A stretch of DNA of 32,072 bases from Microbacterium sp. (GCA_002703245.1 NZTV01000059.1:1-32072), one strand, 5' to 3'. Positions 15,093 through 25,496 are shown, counted from the first letter of the stretch. Numbers and translations are program-made. Notes: generated from the letters alone by a model not told the origin.

Positions 15093-16298
15093 ATGCGGAG
15101 TACGAAGAAGTTCCTCCTGGGGTCCGCGGTCGCCGCGGGCGCCCTTGTCCTGGCGGCCTGTGCGCCGCAGACCGGCACCGACGGCTCAGACGCCTCGGGA
15201 GAGGACGGCGCCGCCGGCGAAGTCACCGTCGGCATCGTCACGAGCGAGACCGGCGCCCTCGCCGGCTACGGCGAACAGTACCTCGACGGCTTCAAGGCCG
15301 GTCTCGACTGGGCCACCGACGGCACGATGGAAGTCGACGGCACAGCCATCAACGTCGAGTACCGCGACGACGGGGGCGACCCCGACAAGGCCGTCACCGC
15401 CGTCAAAGAACTCATCGGATCGGGGGTGAACATCCTCGCCGGCACCGTCTCGTCCGGTGTCGCCCTCGCCGTCGCCGAACAGGCCGAGCAGAACCAGGTT
15501 CTCTACATCTCCGGTCCCGCCGCGGCGGATGCCGTGACCGGAATCAACGACTACACGTTCCGCTCGGGCCGGCAGAGCGCGCAGGACGTCGCGACCGCGG
15601 GTACCTTCCTCGACGACCTCGAAGGCATGAAAGTCACCGTCTTCGCCCAGGACACCGCCTTCGGGCAGGGCAACGAAGCGGCCGTCTCGGCGATCCTCGG
15701 AGCCCAGGGCGCCGAGGTCGACTCGGTCCTCGTGGCCGAGGACATCACCGAGTTCACCCCGTTCGCGCAGCAGGTGCTCGCCGGCGACCCGGACCTCGTG
15801 TTCGTCGCGTGGGCCGGTGCCACCAGCGGCGCCATGTGGCAGGCGATGAGCCAGCAGGGCGTGCTGGAGGAGATCCCGGTCGTGACCGGTCTCGGCGATG
15901 CCGCGACCTTCGGCGCCTACGGGGAAGCCTCCGAGCAGATCAACTTCCTCAACCACTACTTCCCCGGCGGACCCGACAACGACGTGAACGCGGCGATGGT
16001 CGAGTACATCGAAGCCGAGGGAGGCACCCCCGACCTGTTCAGCCCCGACGGCTTCAACGCGGCCGTGATGATCGTCCAGGCGATCGCCGAAGGCGGCGGC
16101 GAGGTCGACGGCATGATCGACGCGCTCGAAGGCTTCACCTTCGAGGGCCCCAAGGGCACCATGACCGTGCGCGAGGGTGATCACGCACTCATCCAGGAGA
16201 TGTACCAGGTGCGCCTGGTCGCCGACGGCGACACGTTCGTGCCCGAGCTCATCGACACGGTCGACGCCGACGCCGTCGCCCCCGCCGAAGCACAGTAA
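15093..16298 (+). CDS. LIV-type ABC transporter substrate-binding lipoprotein
   Basis: A 401-residue extracellular binding lipoprotein: signal peptide with lipobox LAAC (Cys 23), short Gly/Asp/Ser linker, then a Leu/Ile/Val-binding-protein fold (about residues 40-390) starting EVTVGIVTSETGALAGYGEQ. It delivers a ligand to the permease and ATPases encoded next. The family binds branched amino acids but also amides, urea, aromatic acids and short organic acids. The neighbouring CoA ligase and hydroxybutyrate dehydrogenase favour an organic acid; this is inference. The ATG at 15093 follows AAAGG at good spacing. As first gene it is separated from the ATPase gene by only 18 bases. Confidence 0.93.
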   Translation: MRSTKKFLLGSAVAAGALVLAACAPQTGTDGSDASGEDGAAGEVTVGIVTSETGALAGYGEQYLDGFKAGLDWATDGTMEVDGTAINVEYRDDGGDPDKAVTAVKELIGSGVNILAGTVSSGVALAVAEQAEQNQVLYISGPAAADAVTGINDYTFRSGRQSAQDVATAGTFLDDLEGMKVTVFAQDTAFGQGNEAAVSAILGAQGAEVDSVLVAEDITEFTPFAQQVLAGDPDLVFVAWAGATSGAMWQAMSQQGVLEEIPVVTGLGDAATFGAYGEASEQINFLNHYFPGGPDNDVNAAMVEYIEAEGGTPDLFSPDGFNAAVMIVQAIAEGGGEVDGMIDALEGFTFEGPKGTMTVREGDHALIQEMYQVRLVADGDTFVPELIDTVDADAVAPAEAQ

Positions 16299-16316
16299 GG
16301 CGGGGCAGCACCAGAG

Positions 16317-17086
<770 letters not shown>

Positions 17087-17090
<4 letters not shown>

Positions 17091-17800
17091 GCGCGGCCCC
17101 GATCCTCACCGTCGAGCACCTACGATGCTCCATCGCCGGACAACAGGTCGTCGAAGACGTCTCCTTCGAGGTCCCCGCGACCGGCATCACGGCCGTCCTC
17201 GGCCGCAACGGCGCCGGCAAGACCTCCACGTTGCGCGGCATCCTGGGCCTGATCCAGCGACGTGGCACCGTCACGCTGGGAGGCACCCGCATCGACGGGA
17301 TGCCCACCCACCGCATCGTCCAGCGTGGCGTGGGCTACGTGCCCGAAGACCGCGAGGTGTTCGCGAAACTCTCCGTCGCCGAGAACCTCGCACTCGCGGA
17401 GCGACAGAAGAACCCGCGCCGGGACTTCGTCGACGCGCTCTTCCCCGACCTCGTCGAACGCCGTGACCAGCAGGCCGGCACGCTCTCGGGCGGCCAGCAG
17501 CAGATGGTCTCGGTCGCGCGCGCCCTCATCAACGACAACACACTCCTCCTGGTGGACGAGCCCACCAAAGGCCTGGCACCCCGCATCGTCACCGAGGTCG
17601 CCGATGCGCTCCAGGAGGCGGCGAAGGTCGTCCCGATCCTGCTCGTCGAGCAGAACCTCGAGGTCGTGCGCCGTCTCGCCGACTCCGCCGTCGTGATCGG
17701 CGCCGGACGCGTCGTGCACACCGGCTCGGCCGCGGAGATCCTCGACGACGAAGAGCTGACCAAGCGCCTGTTGGGCGTGCACGCGGAGGCCCACGCATGA
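17087..17800 (+). CDS. LIV-type ABC transporter ATPase (LivF-like)
   Basis: A 237-residue ATPase forming the heterodimer with the LivG-like subunit. Walker A is GRNGAGKTS (39-47), the Q-loop region contains VPEDREVFAKLSVAENL (typical of LivF), the signature is LSGGQQQMVSVARAL and Walker B is LLLVDEPTKGLAPRI. It overlaps both neighbours by four bases (ATGA), so the importer subunits are translated in series. Confidence 0.95.
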
Positions 17801-18672
17801 GCACCCTCGTCCTCACCCTCGTCACCGGCGTCGGACTCGGCGCCCTGTACTTCCTCGTCGCCAGTGGTCTGAGCCTCATCTACGGACTCATGCACGTGCT
17901 CAACTTCGCCCACGGGGCCTTCCTCACCCTCAGCGCGTTCATGGGCTGGTTCGTCGCGCAGGCACTCGGCACCGACTCGTGGGGGTCGTTCCTCCTGTCG
18001 ATCCTCGTCGGCGCCGTCGTCGGCGCCGTGTTCGCCACCCTCACCGAGCTGGTCCTCATCCGACCGCTCTACGAACGACACATCGAACAGGTGCTCGTCA
18101 CCGTCGGTCTGTCCCTCGCCGCCGTCGCGCTGTTCGAGGGCATGTGGGGCACCGATGCGATCACCATCGCCGGCCCGCCGTGGCTGACGCAGACCACCGA
18201 GATCCTGGGCGCACGCATCCCGAACAAGTACTGGGTGCTCATCGTCGCCGCCGGTCTCGTGCTGCTCGCGCTCGTATTGTTCCTCCAGAAGACCCGCTAC
18301 GGCATGGTGATCCGGGCCGGGGTCGAGAACCGCGCGATGGTCACCGCGCTCGGTATCGACGTGCGACGCTCCTTCACCCTCGTGTTCGCCATCGGCGGTG
18401 CCGCCGCCGGCATCGGCGGGGTCATGGCGATGCACTACACCAACTACGTCTCGGCGCACATGGGGGCGACGCTGCTGATCTTCGCGTTCATCGTCACCGT
18501 CGTCGGCGGTCTCGGCTCCCTCACGGGCGCCGCGATCGCATCCGTCCTCGTCGCGGTGCTCCAGCAGGTCGCCAACACCTACCTCAACGGCACCGGCGAC
18601 TTCATCGTCGTCATCCTCCTGGCCGCGGTGCTCCTGCTGCGACCGACCGGACTCATGGGAAGGAGGGCCTGA
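17797..18672 (+). CDS. LIV-type ABC transporter permease (LivH-like)
   Basis: A 291-residue integral membrane permease with about eight hydrophobic helices. The LivH hallmark LSLIYGLMHVLNFAHGAFLTLSA is at about residues 22-46. A loop near residues 190-210 (IRAGVENRAMVTALGIDV) corresponds to the ATPase-coupling helix. It forms the channel with the LivM-like permease one base downstream. Confidence 0.95.
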   Translation: MSTLVLTLVTGVGLGALYFLVASGLSLIYGLMHVLNFAHGAFLTLSAFMGWFVAQALGTDSWGSFLLSILVGAVVGAVFATLTELVLIRPLYERHIEQVLVTVGLSLAAVALFEGMWGTDAITIAGPPWLTQTTEILGARIPNKYWVLIVAAGLVLLALVLFLQKTRYGMVIRAGVENRAMVTALGIDVRRSFTLVFAIGGAAAGIGGVMAMHYTNYVSAHMGATLLIFAFIVTVVGGLGSLTGAAIASVLVAVLQQVANTYLNGTGDFIVVILLAAVLLLRPTGLMGRRA

Positions 18673-18673
18673 C

Positions 18674-19795
18674 ATGTCGCGCTCCTCGAAGAACGTGCGC
18701 CGGTTCGTTCCGGTCGGTATCGGCGTGATCCTGGTCGTCTTCATGGCGGTGTTGCCGCTGCTCAACCTGTCGCTACCGGGCATCCTCCCCACCCCCACCT
18801 ACATGCCGGGCACGCTCGCCCTGCTGTCTCTGTGCATGGTGTTCGCCGCCCTCGCCCTGTCGTATAACCTGCTCCTGGGCACCTCCGGGATGCTCTCGTT
18901 CGGGCACGCGCTCTACTTCGGAGCGGGCGCCTACGGCCTCGGCATCGCGTTGGAACACCTCGGAGTGCCGCTGTGGCCGGGGGTGTTCGTCGCTCTGCTC
19001 GGCGGCATGGTGATCGCCCTGGCCACCGGTGCGGTGTCGATGCGGGTCTCCGGCATCCCCTTCGCCATGGTGACCCTCGCCTTCGCGCAGGCGGGGTCGG
19101 TGCTCGTCCGCCGCAACTCCGACATCACCGGCGGCGAGGAAGGCCTCAGCCTGAACACCGACTCCGTGCCGGGTGCGCTGGTCGGTGTGGTCAACACGCG
19201 CAACCTCTATTGGCTGACCCTCGCGATTCTCGTGGTCGTCTACCTGGTCGCCCTGTGGGTCGACAAGAGCCGGCTCGGCCACCTCGCACGCGCCACCCGC
19301 GAGAACGAGCAACGCGTGCGGGTGTTGGGGCTGTCGCCGTTCACGGTGCGCCTGACGGTCTTCGTCATCGCGGCCGTCCTGGCCAGCCTCGCCGGCGTCG
19401 CCTACATGCTCCTGCAGTCGGGCACGGTGCCGCGTGCGGTGTCGGCCGATCTGACCATCACGATCCTCGTCATGGTCGTCCTCGGCGGCGTCGGCTTCCG
19501 CTGGGGTGCCATCGTGGGGGGTGTGTTGTACACGCTCCTCGACCAGCGCCTCACCGTGCTCGCCGGATCCGAGGCCGTCGCCGGTCTCCCCGACGTGCTG
19601 CGCATCCCGCTGTCCGAGCCGTTGTTCCTGCTCGGGGCGCTGTTCATCCTCGTGGTGATGTTCCTCCCCGGGGGGATCGCCGGAACCGTCGACAAGCTGT
19701 TCCGTCGCCGCGGGCCCGGTCACGACGAGAGCACGCTGGAGGAGATCGACGACGCCGCGACCCAGGCCGAGCACCCCGTCGAGGTGCGGGCATGA
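18674..19795 (+). CDS. LIV-type ABC transporter permease (LivM-like)
   Basis: A 373-residue permease with about ten hydrophobic segments. The LivM hallmark ALSYNLLLGTSGMLSFGHALYFGAGAY is present, as is the coupling loop ATRENEQRVRVLGLSPF. A charged cytoplasmic tail (about 40 residues after VDKLFRRRG) is longer than in many LivM proteins. A strong GGAAGGAGG ribosome binding site precedes the ATG at 18674. The stop codon overlaps the start of the acyl-CoA ligase gene. Confidence 0.95.
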   Translation: MSRSSKNVRRFVPVGIGVILVVFMAVLPLLNLSLPGILPTPTYMPGTLALLSLCMVFAALALSYNLLLGTSGMLSFGHALYFGAGAYGLGIALEHLGVPLWPGVFVALLGGMVIALATGAVSMRVSGIPFAMVTLAFAQAGSVLVRRNSDITGGEEGLSLNTDSVPGALVGVVNTRNLYWLTLAILVVVYLVALWVDKSRLGHLARATRENEQRVRVLGLSPFTVRLTVFVIAAVLASLAGVAYMLLQSGTVPRAVSADLTITILVMVVLGGVGFRWGAIVGGVLYTLLDQRLTVLAGSEAVAGLPDVLRIPLSEPLFLLGALFILVVMFLPGGIAGTVDKLFRRRGPGHDESTLEEIDDAATQAEHPVEVRA

Positions 19796-21360
19796 CCACG
19801 GTGCCCTCGCTCGAGACGGCGGGAGCGCACACGGTCGGCCGCTGGGTGACCGATCGGGCCGCGCAGTCACCGCATGCGATCGCCATCGACGACCGCGGTG
19901 TCACCGTCGACTACGCCACCCTCGCCGGTCGCGCATCCGCCCTCGCCGCCGCCATCCGCGCGGCGGGCTACGGGCCCGGCAGCCGTATCGCGACGATCTC
20001 CGGGAACTCCGCCGACCACGTCGTGGCCTTCTTCGGATGCGCGCTGGCCGGCGTCGCGTTCATGCCGCTATCGTGGCGCCTCACCCCGGGTGAGGCCGGC
20101 GACCTCATCCGGCGCAGCGACCCCGACCTGCTCCTGGTCGACGACGAGCACGTCGTGTTGGCGGGTGAAGCGTTGCGTACGGTCGACGACACCCCCGCCA
20201 CCGTGTTGCTCGGCGCGGGAGGCGTCGAGACCCAGGTGCCCCGCGCCTCCCGGCCCGGTGCGGACCGGTCCGTGCGCGACGACGACCCCCTCCTGGTCAT
20301 CTTCACCTCCGGTTCGGAAGCGGCACCGAAGGGGGTCGTGCTCACCCACGCCAACTGCTTCTGGAACAACATGGCCCTCGCAGGGGCCCTCCCCCTGACC
20401 AGCGCCGACGTCGTGCTGGCGATGCTCCCGCAATTCCACGTCGCTGCGTGGAACTGCCAGCCGTTGCTGGCGTGGTGGGTGGGCGCGACCGTCGTCCTCG
20501 AGCGTGCCTTCCAGCCCGCCCGGGCGCTGCAGCTGCTCGCCCAGCGCAAGGTCACGGCGATGATGGGCGTGCCCACCCAGTACGCGCTGCTCGCCGCAGA
20601 TCCCGGCTGGGAGGATGCCGACCTCGACGCGCTCACCCTGGCCCTCGTCGGCGGTGCCACGGTCCCCGGTGATGTGCGCCGGCGCTGGGCCGCCCGCGGC
20701 GTCGCCCTCACCCAGGGCTACGGACTCACCGAGGCCGGGCCCAACGTGCTCTACCTTTCCGAGGCCGACGCGAGGGAGCATCCGGATGCCGTCGGCCGCC
20801 CCTACCCGCACGTCGACGTCTGCGTGGTCGACCCCGAGACGGGGCTCGAACTGGACGGGGCGGGGATCGGGGAGCTCTGGGTGCGCGGTCCCAGCGTGTT
20901 CGCCGGCTACCTCTTCGACGACGCCGCGACCGCACGGGCACGAGCGGGGCAGTGGCTGCGCACCGGTGATCTCGTCCACCGCGACGTCTCCGGGATCCAC
21001 ACGATCGTCGACCGCCTGAAGGACATCTACATCTCCGGTGGCGAGAACGTCGCGCCCGCCGAGGTCGAACGTGCGCTCGTGGGCCACCCGCTGATCGCCG
21101 CCGCGGCCGTCGTCGGTGTCCCCGACCCGGTGTGGGGGGAGCGGGGCGTCGCCTTCTGCGTGGCGGTGCGCGGCACGACCCCGTCCGCCGACGAGGTGAT
21201 CGCCCACGCCAGGGCGCGCCTGGCGGGGTTCAAGGTCCCGGTCGCGGTCGCTTTCGTGGATGCGTTGCCGACGTCGGCCATCGACAAGATCGCCCGTGCC
21301 CGGCTGCGCGATCGCGCCGCACGCCTCGCGGAGGGAGCCTCCCTTGACCACACCCCCTGA
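19792..21360 (+). CDS. AMP-forming acyl-CoA ligase
   Basis: A 522-residue member of the ANL superfamily that activates a carboxylic acid with ATP and CoA. Visible motifs: the P-loop IFTSGSEAAPKGVVLTHAN (about residue 170), QGYGLTEAGP, RTGDLVHRD, DRLKDIYISGGENVAPAEVE, and the C-terminal catalytic-Lys region TSAIDKIARARLR. The P-loop Ser-Glu-Ala-Ala departs slightly from the usual SGTTGxPKG. Length and motif style suit short- or medium-chain or aryl acids; the chain is not readable. Its ATG overlaps the permease stop by four bases, so activation of the imported acid appears coupled to uptake. Confidence 0.9.
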   Translation: MTTVPSLETAGAHTVGRWVTDRAAQSPHAIAIDDRGVTVDYATLAGRASALAAAIRAAGYGPGSRIATISGNSADHVVAFFGCALAGVAFMPLSWRLTPGEAGDLIRRSDPDLLLVDDEHVVLAGEALRTVDDTPATVLLGAGGVETQVPRASRPGADRSVRDDDPLLVIFTSGSEAAPKGVVLTHANCFWNNMALAGALPLTSADVVLAMLPQFHVAAWNCQPLLAWWVGATVVLERAFQPARALQLLAQRKVTAMMGVPTQYALLAADPGWEDADLDALTLALVGGATVPGDVRRRWAARGVALTQGYGLTEAGPNVLYLSEADAREHPDAVGRPYPHVDVCVVDPETGLELDGAGIGELWVRGPSVFAGYLFDDAATARARAGQWLRTGDLVHRDVSGIHTIVDRLKDIYISGGENVAPAEVERALVGHPLIAAAAVVGVPDPVWGERGVAFCVAVRGTTPSADEVIAHARARLAGFKVPVAVAFVDALPTSAIDKIARARLRDRAARLAEGASLDHTP

Positions 21361-22030
21361 CGCCGAGCTCGATGCACCGGTCGTCTCCAAGGCGACCGGC
21401 CGCCCGCTCACCAAACGCGGCGAGGCCACCCGCCGGCGGCTGCTCGAGGCGGCCGAGCAGGTCTTCGCCGAGCAGGGGTACCACGAGGCGTCGATCGTGA
21501 AGATCACCGAGCGTGCCGGCATCGGACTCGGGACCTTCTATCTCTACTTCGACAGCAAACAGGCGGTCTTCGAGGCCCTCGTGATCGATCTCAACAAGCG
21601 CGTGCGTCACTCGATGAGCGAGGCCATGATCGGCGCGGCCAGTCGGCTCGAGGCCGAGCGCGCCGGGTTCGCCGGGTTCTTCCGCTTCACCGCCGCGCAT
21701 CCCGCTCTGTACCGCGTGGTCCGTGAAGCGGAGTTCGTCTCGCCCGAGACCCTGCACCTGCACTACACACGCATCGTCGAGGGGTACGAGGAGGGCCTGC
21801 GTGCCGCGCAGCAGGTCGGTGACGTCGATCGACGCCTCGACCCGACGGTCACCGCGTGGGCGCTCATGGGCATGGGGGAACTCATCGGCATGCGCTTCCT
21901 GTTGTGGGAGCGGGATGCCGACGGCGTGCCCCCCGAAGAACTCGACGCGCACGTGTTCGATGCGATGATGCGCTTCATCGACAACGCCCTCGCCCCCCGA
22001 GGTGGAACGGAAGGACCCACGGATGCCTGA
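21344..22030 (+). CDS. TetR-family transcriptional regulator
   Basis: A 228-residue regulator. An N-terminal helix-turn-helix domain is clear at about residues 25-75 (RRRLLEAAEQVFAEQGY, then ITERAGIGLGTFYLYFDSKQAVFEAL), followed by an all-helical ligand-binding domain. I use TTG 21344: it lies about 6 bases after GGAGGGAG, and no later in-frame start precedes the DNA-binding domain. It overlaps the ligase gene by 17 bases. Being inside the operon, it probably controls the operon through the repeated motif at 15004-15060, responding to a CoA ester or acid (inference). Confidence 0.88.
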   Translation: MTTPPDAELDAPVVSKATGRPLTKRGEATRRRLLEAAEQVFAEQGYHEASIVKITERAGIGLGTFYLYFDSKQAVFEALVIDLNKRVRHSMSEAMIGAASRLEAERAGFAGFFRFTAAHPALYRVVREAEFVSPETLHLHYTRIVEGYEEGLRAAQQVGDVDRRLDPTVTAWALMGMGELIGMRFLLWERDADGVPPEELDAHVFDAMMRFIDNALAPRGGTEGPTDA

Positions 22031-22775
22031 ACAGACCCTGGCCGGAAAGCGCGCCCTCATCACCGGCGGTGCCAGCGGGATCGGTTTGGCCTGCGCGGAG
22101 GCCTTCGCCTCGCGCGGCGCCCACGTGATCATCGCCGACCTCAACGCCGACGCCGCTGCGGAGACCGCAGACCGACTCGGCGGCGAGGCGTGGGCGGTCG
22201 ATCTCGCCGACACCGCCGCCCTCGACGACGTGCGGCTGGACGCCGACATCCTCGTCAACAACGCCGGTGTCCAGCGGGTCGCGCCGATCACCGACTTCGT
22301 CCCCGACGACTTCCGGTTGTTGTTGCGCCTCATGCTCGAGGCGCCGTTCCTGCTCGTGCGCGCCGCGCTGCCCCACATGTACGACAGCGGATGGGGTCGT
22401 GTCATCAACATCTCCAGCGCACACGGACTGCGCGCGAGCGCCTACAAGTCGGCGTACGTGTCGGCCAAGCACGGCCTCGAGGGGCTGTCGAAGGTCACGG
22501 CGCTGGAAGGGGCCGCACACGGGGTCACGAGCAACTGCATCAACCCCGCGTATGTGCGCACCCCGCTCGTGGAGAAGCAGATCGCCGATCAGGCCCGCGC
22601 CCACGGCATTGACGAGTCGGAGGTGGTCGAGAAGATCATGCTCACCGAGACGGCGGTCAAACGCCTCATCGAACCCGACGAGGTCGCCTCGCTCGCCGCG
22701 TGGCTGGCCGGCCCCGACGCCGGTATGGTCACCGGTGCCTCCTACACGATGGACGGCGGATGGACGGCCCGATGA
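22023..22775 (+). CDS. bdhA: 3-hydroxybutyrate dehydrogenase-like short-chain dehydrogenase
   Basis: A 250-residue NAD(P)-dependent SDR. The cofactor motif is TGGASGIG, then NNAG, the catalytic Ser in INISSAHG and Tyr-x-x-x-Lys in AYVSAKHG. The stretch NPAYVRTPLVEKQIADQARA with the later KRLIEPDEVASLA and DGGWTA is characteristic of D-3-hydroxybutyrate dehydrogenases, which oxidise (R)-3-hydroxybutyrate to acetoacetate. The ATG at 22023 follows GGAAGGA and overlaps the regulator stop region by 8 bases; its own stop overlaps the hydrolase start (ATGA). The product acetoacetate is the substrate of the scoAB genes 2 kb downstream. Confidence 0.83.
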   Translation: MPEQTLAGKRALITGGASGIGLACAEAFASRGAHVIIADLNADAAAETADRLGGEAWAVDLADTAALDDVRLDADILVNNAGVQRVAPITDFVPDDFRLLLRLMLEAPFLLVRAALPHMYDSGWGRVINISSAHGLRASAYKSAYVSAKHGLEGLSKVTALEGAAHGVTSNCINPAYVRTPLVEKQIADQARAHGIDESEVVEKIMLTETAVKRLIEPDEVASLAAWLAGPDAGMVTGASYTMDGGWTAR

Positions 22776-23677
22776 GCGCGCAGATCTCCCGCGACGTCGC
22801 GGTCGCCGTGCCCGGCGGCACCCTGCACGCCGTGGTGTGGGAACCGGAGGACGCGACCGAGGACACGCCGACGATCCTCGCGGTGCACGGGGTCACCTCC
22901 TCACACCTCGCCTGGGCGTGGGTCGCGCCGCGGCTGCCCGGTGTGCGCGTGATCGCGCCGGATCTGCGCGGGCGTGGACGCAGCAACGCCGTCGAGGGTC
23001 CGGCCGGCATGGCCGCGCACGCCGACGACATGGCCCGGCTGTTGGACACCGTCGGCGTGGAACGCGCCACCGTCGCGGGCCACTCCATGGGGGGCTTCGT
23101 CTCGGTCGTGTTCGCTCACCGGTACCCGGAGCGCGTGTCGCGACTGGTCCTGGTAGACGGCGGCCTGCCGCTGGCGGTGCCCGCCGGGGATCCGGACGAG
23201 ATCATGGCCGCCGTCCTCGGCCCCACGGCCGCGCGGTTGTCGATGCGGTTCGACGATGAATCGGCCTACCTCGGGTTCTGGCGTGCGCATCCCGCCTTCA
23301 CCGGTGCGTGGGAGACGCGGCTCGAGGACTACTTCGCGTACGACCTCGTCCCCGCAGCCGACACCCCCGGGCGGCTGCGCCCCGCCACCAGTCATGCCGT
23401 CACGCGCGACGACACCGCGGACATGACCGGCGGAACGACCCTCGCCGCCGCGCTGCGCGCCCTGTCGCATCCGACGGTCTTCCTCAGCGTGCCGCGGGGG
23501 TTGCAGAACGAGGAACCCGGTCTCTACCCGCCGGCGCATCTGAAGGCGGTCCTGGCCGCGCATCCGGCCATCGAGCATCGCCGCGTCGACGGGTTCAACC
23601 ACTACACGGTGGTGATGTCCGACGCCGGCGCCGACCTGGTCGCGGGCGTTCTCCGCGCCGAACTCGCCCTCGTCTGA
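22772..23677 (+). CDS. Alpha/beta hydrolase of the 3-hydroxybutyrate cluster
   Basis: A 301-residue alpha/beta hydrolase with oxyanion loop AVHGVTSSHLAW (about residues 37-48), PDLRGRGRS, nucleophile elbow AGHSMGG (Ser near 106) and C-terminal His in DGFNHYTVV. No signal peptide, so it acts in the cytosol. As last gene of the importer-ligase-dehydrogenase operon it would plausibly open an ester or lactone to release the acid used by its neighbours, for example a 3-hydroxybutyrate ester or oligomer; that is inference. It ends 37 bases before a perfect 25-bp inverted repeat. Confidence 0.88.
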   Translation: MSAQISRDVAVAVPGGTLHAVVWEPEDATEDTPTILAVHGVTSSHLAWAWVAPRLPGVRVIAPDLRGRGRSNAVEGPAGMAAHADDMARLLDTVGVERATVAGHSMGGFVSVVFAHRYPERVSRLVLVDGGLPLAVPAGDPDEIMAAVLGPTAARLSMRFDDESAYLGFWRAHPAFTGAWETRLEDYFAYDLVPAADTPGRLRPATSHAVTRDDTADMTGGTTLAAALRALSHPTVFLSVPRGLQNEEPGLYPPAHLKAVLAAHPAIEHRRVDGFNHYTVVMSDAGADLVAGVLRAELALV

Positions 23678-23714
23678 CGCCCTGTCCGGTGTCGCGCCCG
23701 CGCCCCTTGCGCGT

Positions 23715-23783
23715 GCGAGAAACCACTTCCACCGCGAGACGCACCGCAACGCGCGGTTTCTCGCGGTGGAAGTGGTTTCTCGC
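23715..23783. repeat. Perfect palindromic element, copy B (also likely terminator)
   Basis: Two perfect 25-base arms (23715-23739 and 23759-23783) flank a 19-base centre, exactly between the convergent hydrolase and IclR genes. The arms contain CGAGAAACC, 7 bases, CCGCGAGAC, the same arrangement as in copy A at 14891-14966. In RNA of either strand it would form a very strong hairpin, so it probably terminates both transcripts. The match to copy A suggests it is also a dispersed genomic repeat. Confidence 0.75.
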
Positions 23784-23816
23784 CAGCGATGCGGGGCGGG
23801 ATGCGGGCGGCGGGGG

Positions 23817-24623
23817 TCAGCGGCGGGTGGCGGCGATGCGCGACGTGAGCTGGTGGGCGTGGGCGAGTAGGGTGCGTCCGAGCTCGGGGAGTCGGTCGGG
23901 GGAGAAGCGGAACTCCACTCCGGTGAGGCTGAGCGCCCACTGCGGGTGGCCTTCCCTGTCGAACACCGCGGCGCCCATGCCCCAGCTGCCCTCGACGATC
24001 AGCCCGGGGTTGACGGCGTACCCGCGTGCGGTCGTCTCGCGCAGTCTCGCGCGCATCCGGTCGGGGGAGTGGCTCTCGCCCCACGCGTCCTCGATCCCCG
24101 GGTGGCGTGCGAGGTAGGCGTCCACATCGTGGCGTGGCAGGAACGCGAGGATCGCGATACCCGCGGAGGCCACGCCCAAGGGGAAGCGCACACCCTCCGA
24201 GAGCACGAAGGAGCGAATCGGGAAGCTCCCCTCTTCGCGCAACAGGCACACGGTCTCATCGCCTCGGCGCACCGACAAGAATGCGCTCTCCTCGGTGCGC
24301 ACCGCCAGCGATCGCACCACGTCGCGACCGACGGCCGTGATGTCATAGCGCGATGCGGCCACCGAACCCATGAGGTAGAGCTCGGGGCCGGACATCCAGC
24401 GCCCGGTCTGTTCATCGTGGTCCACGAGGCCCTCGTGGCCGAGCGCGGTGAGCAAACGGTGCGTGGTCGGACGGGTCAGATCGGCGCGGCGGGCCAGATC
24501 GCCCGCGGAGGCGCCCTGGTCACCGGCGGCCGTGACCAGCCGCAGTAACGCCGCGGCCCGCGCGATCGCCTGGGCGCCGGGAACGGTCACCTTCGTCCGG
24601 TTCGCCGCTGCGTTGTCCACCAT
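23817..24623 (-). CDS. IclR-family transcriptional regulator
   Basis: A 268-residue regulator with an N-terminal winged helix-turn-helix (about residues 20-80; GASAGDLARRADLTRPTTHRLLTALGHEGLV) and a C-terminal GAF-like effector domain (LSEGVRFPLGVASAGIAILA is the typical IclR segment). The ATG at 24623 lies close to a -10-like TACCGT on the minus strand and has no ribosome binding site. It is divergent from scoA with 95 bases between the two starts, the classic layout for a regulator of the adjacent operon. IclR proteins often control aromatic, acetate and ketoacid catabolism, which fits scoAB-thiolase. Confidence 0.9.
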   Translation of the reverse strand: MVDNAAANRTKVTVPGAQAIARAAALLRLVTAAGDQGASAGDLARRADLTRPTTHRLLTALGHEGLVDHDEQTGRWMSGPELYLMGSVAASRYDITAVGRDVVRSLAVRTEESAFLSVRRGDETVCLLREEGSFPIRSFVLSEGVRFPLGVASAGIAILAFLPRHDVDAYLARHPGIEDAWGESHSPDRMRARLRETTARGYAVNPGLIVEGSWGMGAAVFDREGHPQWALSLTGVEFRFSPDRLPELGRTLLAHAHQLTSRIAATRR

Positions 24624-24718
24624 ATGGACGGTACGCCCCGGCTCATCCACATCGCAAGAGCGCGCTGGTGGGGGCGGTGTATGCGGGGGAGGATGGAGAC
24701 CACGACGAAGGAGTTCGT

Positions 24719-25495
24719 GTGATCGACAAGACCTATCCCTCGGCCGCGGCGGCCGTCGCCGACATCCCCGACGGAGCATCGCTCGCGGTCGGCGGATTCG
24801 GCCTGTCCGGAAACCCCATCGCCCTCATCGAGGCGTTGCTCGCGCAGGGCACCGGCGACCTCAGCGTCGTCAGCAACAACTGCGGCGTCGACGACTGGGG
24901 CCTGGGCGTCCTGCTCCGCGCCAAGCGCATCCGCAAGATGACCTCGTCCTACGTCGGCGAGAACAAGGAGTTCGAGCGGCAGTTCCTCTCGGGCGAGCTC
25001 GAGCTCGAACTGACGCCGCAGGGCACCCTGGCCGAGAAGCTGCGCGCCGGCGGTTCCGGCATCGCCGCCTTCTACACCCAGACCGGTGTCGGCACGCAGG
25101 TCGCCGAGGGCGGTCTGCCCCGACGCTACGACGGATCCGGGGGCGTCGCGGTCGCCTCACCCGCGAAAGACGTGCGCACCTTCGACGTCCACGGCGAGCC
25201 GAGGGAGTTCGTCCTGGAGGAGGCGATCCGCACCGATTTCTCGCTCGTCCACGCGCTGCGCGGAGACCGCCACGGAAACCTCGTGTTCAACAAGGCGGCA
25301 CGCAACTTCAACCCATTGGCCGCGATGGCCGGGCGCGTGTGCATCGCCCAGGTCGAACAGCTCGTCGAACCCGGTGACATCGACCCCGACGCGGTGCACC
25401 TCCCCGGGGTCTTCGTCCACCGGATCATCGAGGTCGGCACCGACATCGACAAGCGCATCGAACGACGCACCGTCCGCACCGAAGAGGAGGCGTGA
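24719..25495 (+). CDS. scoA: 3-oxoacid CoA-transferase subunit A
   Basis: A 258-residue alpha subunit of succinyl-CoA:3-ketoacid CoA-transferase, which moves CoA from succinyl-CoA to acetoacetate. It is recognised by [19 protein letters not shown] (CoA-transferase glycine motif), [35 protein letters not shown] and [11 protein letters not shown], which fit SCOT more closely than 3-oxoadipate transferases. About 20 extra residues near 131-152 separate it from shorter proteobacterial forms. The GTG at 24719 is preceded by AAGGAG at 6-base spacing. The beta subunit starts one base after the stop. Confidence 0.92.
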   Translation: MIDKTYPSAAAAVADIPDGASLAVGGFGLSGNPIALIEALLAQGTGDLSVVSNNCGVDDWGLGVLLRAKRIRKMTSSYVGENKEFERQFLSGELELELTPQGTLAEKLRAGGSGIAAFYTQTGVGTQVAEGGLPRRYDGSGGVAVASPAKDVRTFDVHGEPREFVLEEAIRTDFSLVHALRGDRHGNLVFNKAARNFNPLAAMAGRVCIAQVEQLVEPGDIDPDAVHLPGVFVHRIIEVGTDIDKRIERRTVRTEEEA

Positions 25496-25496
25496 G

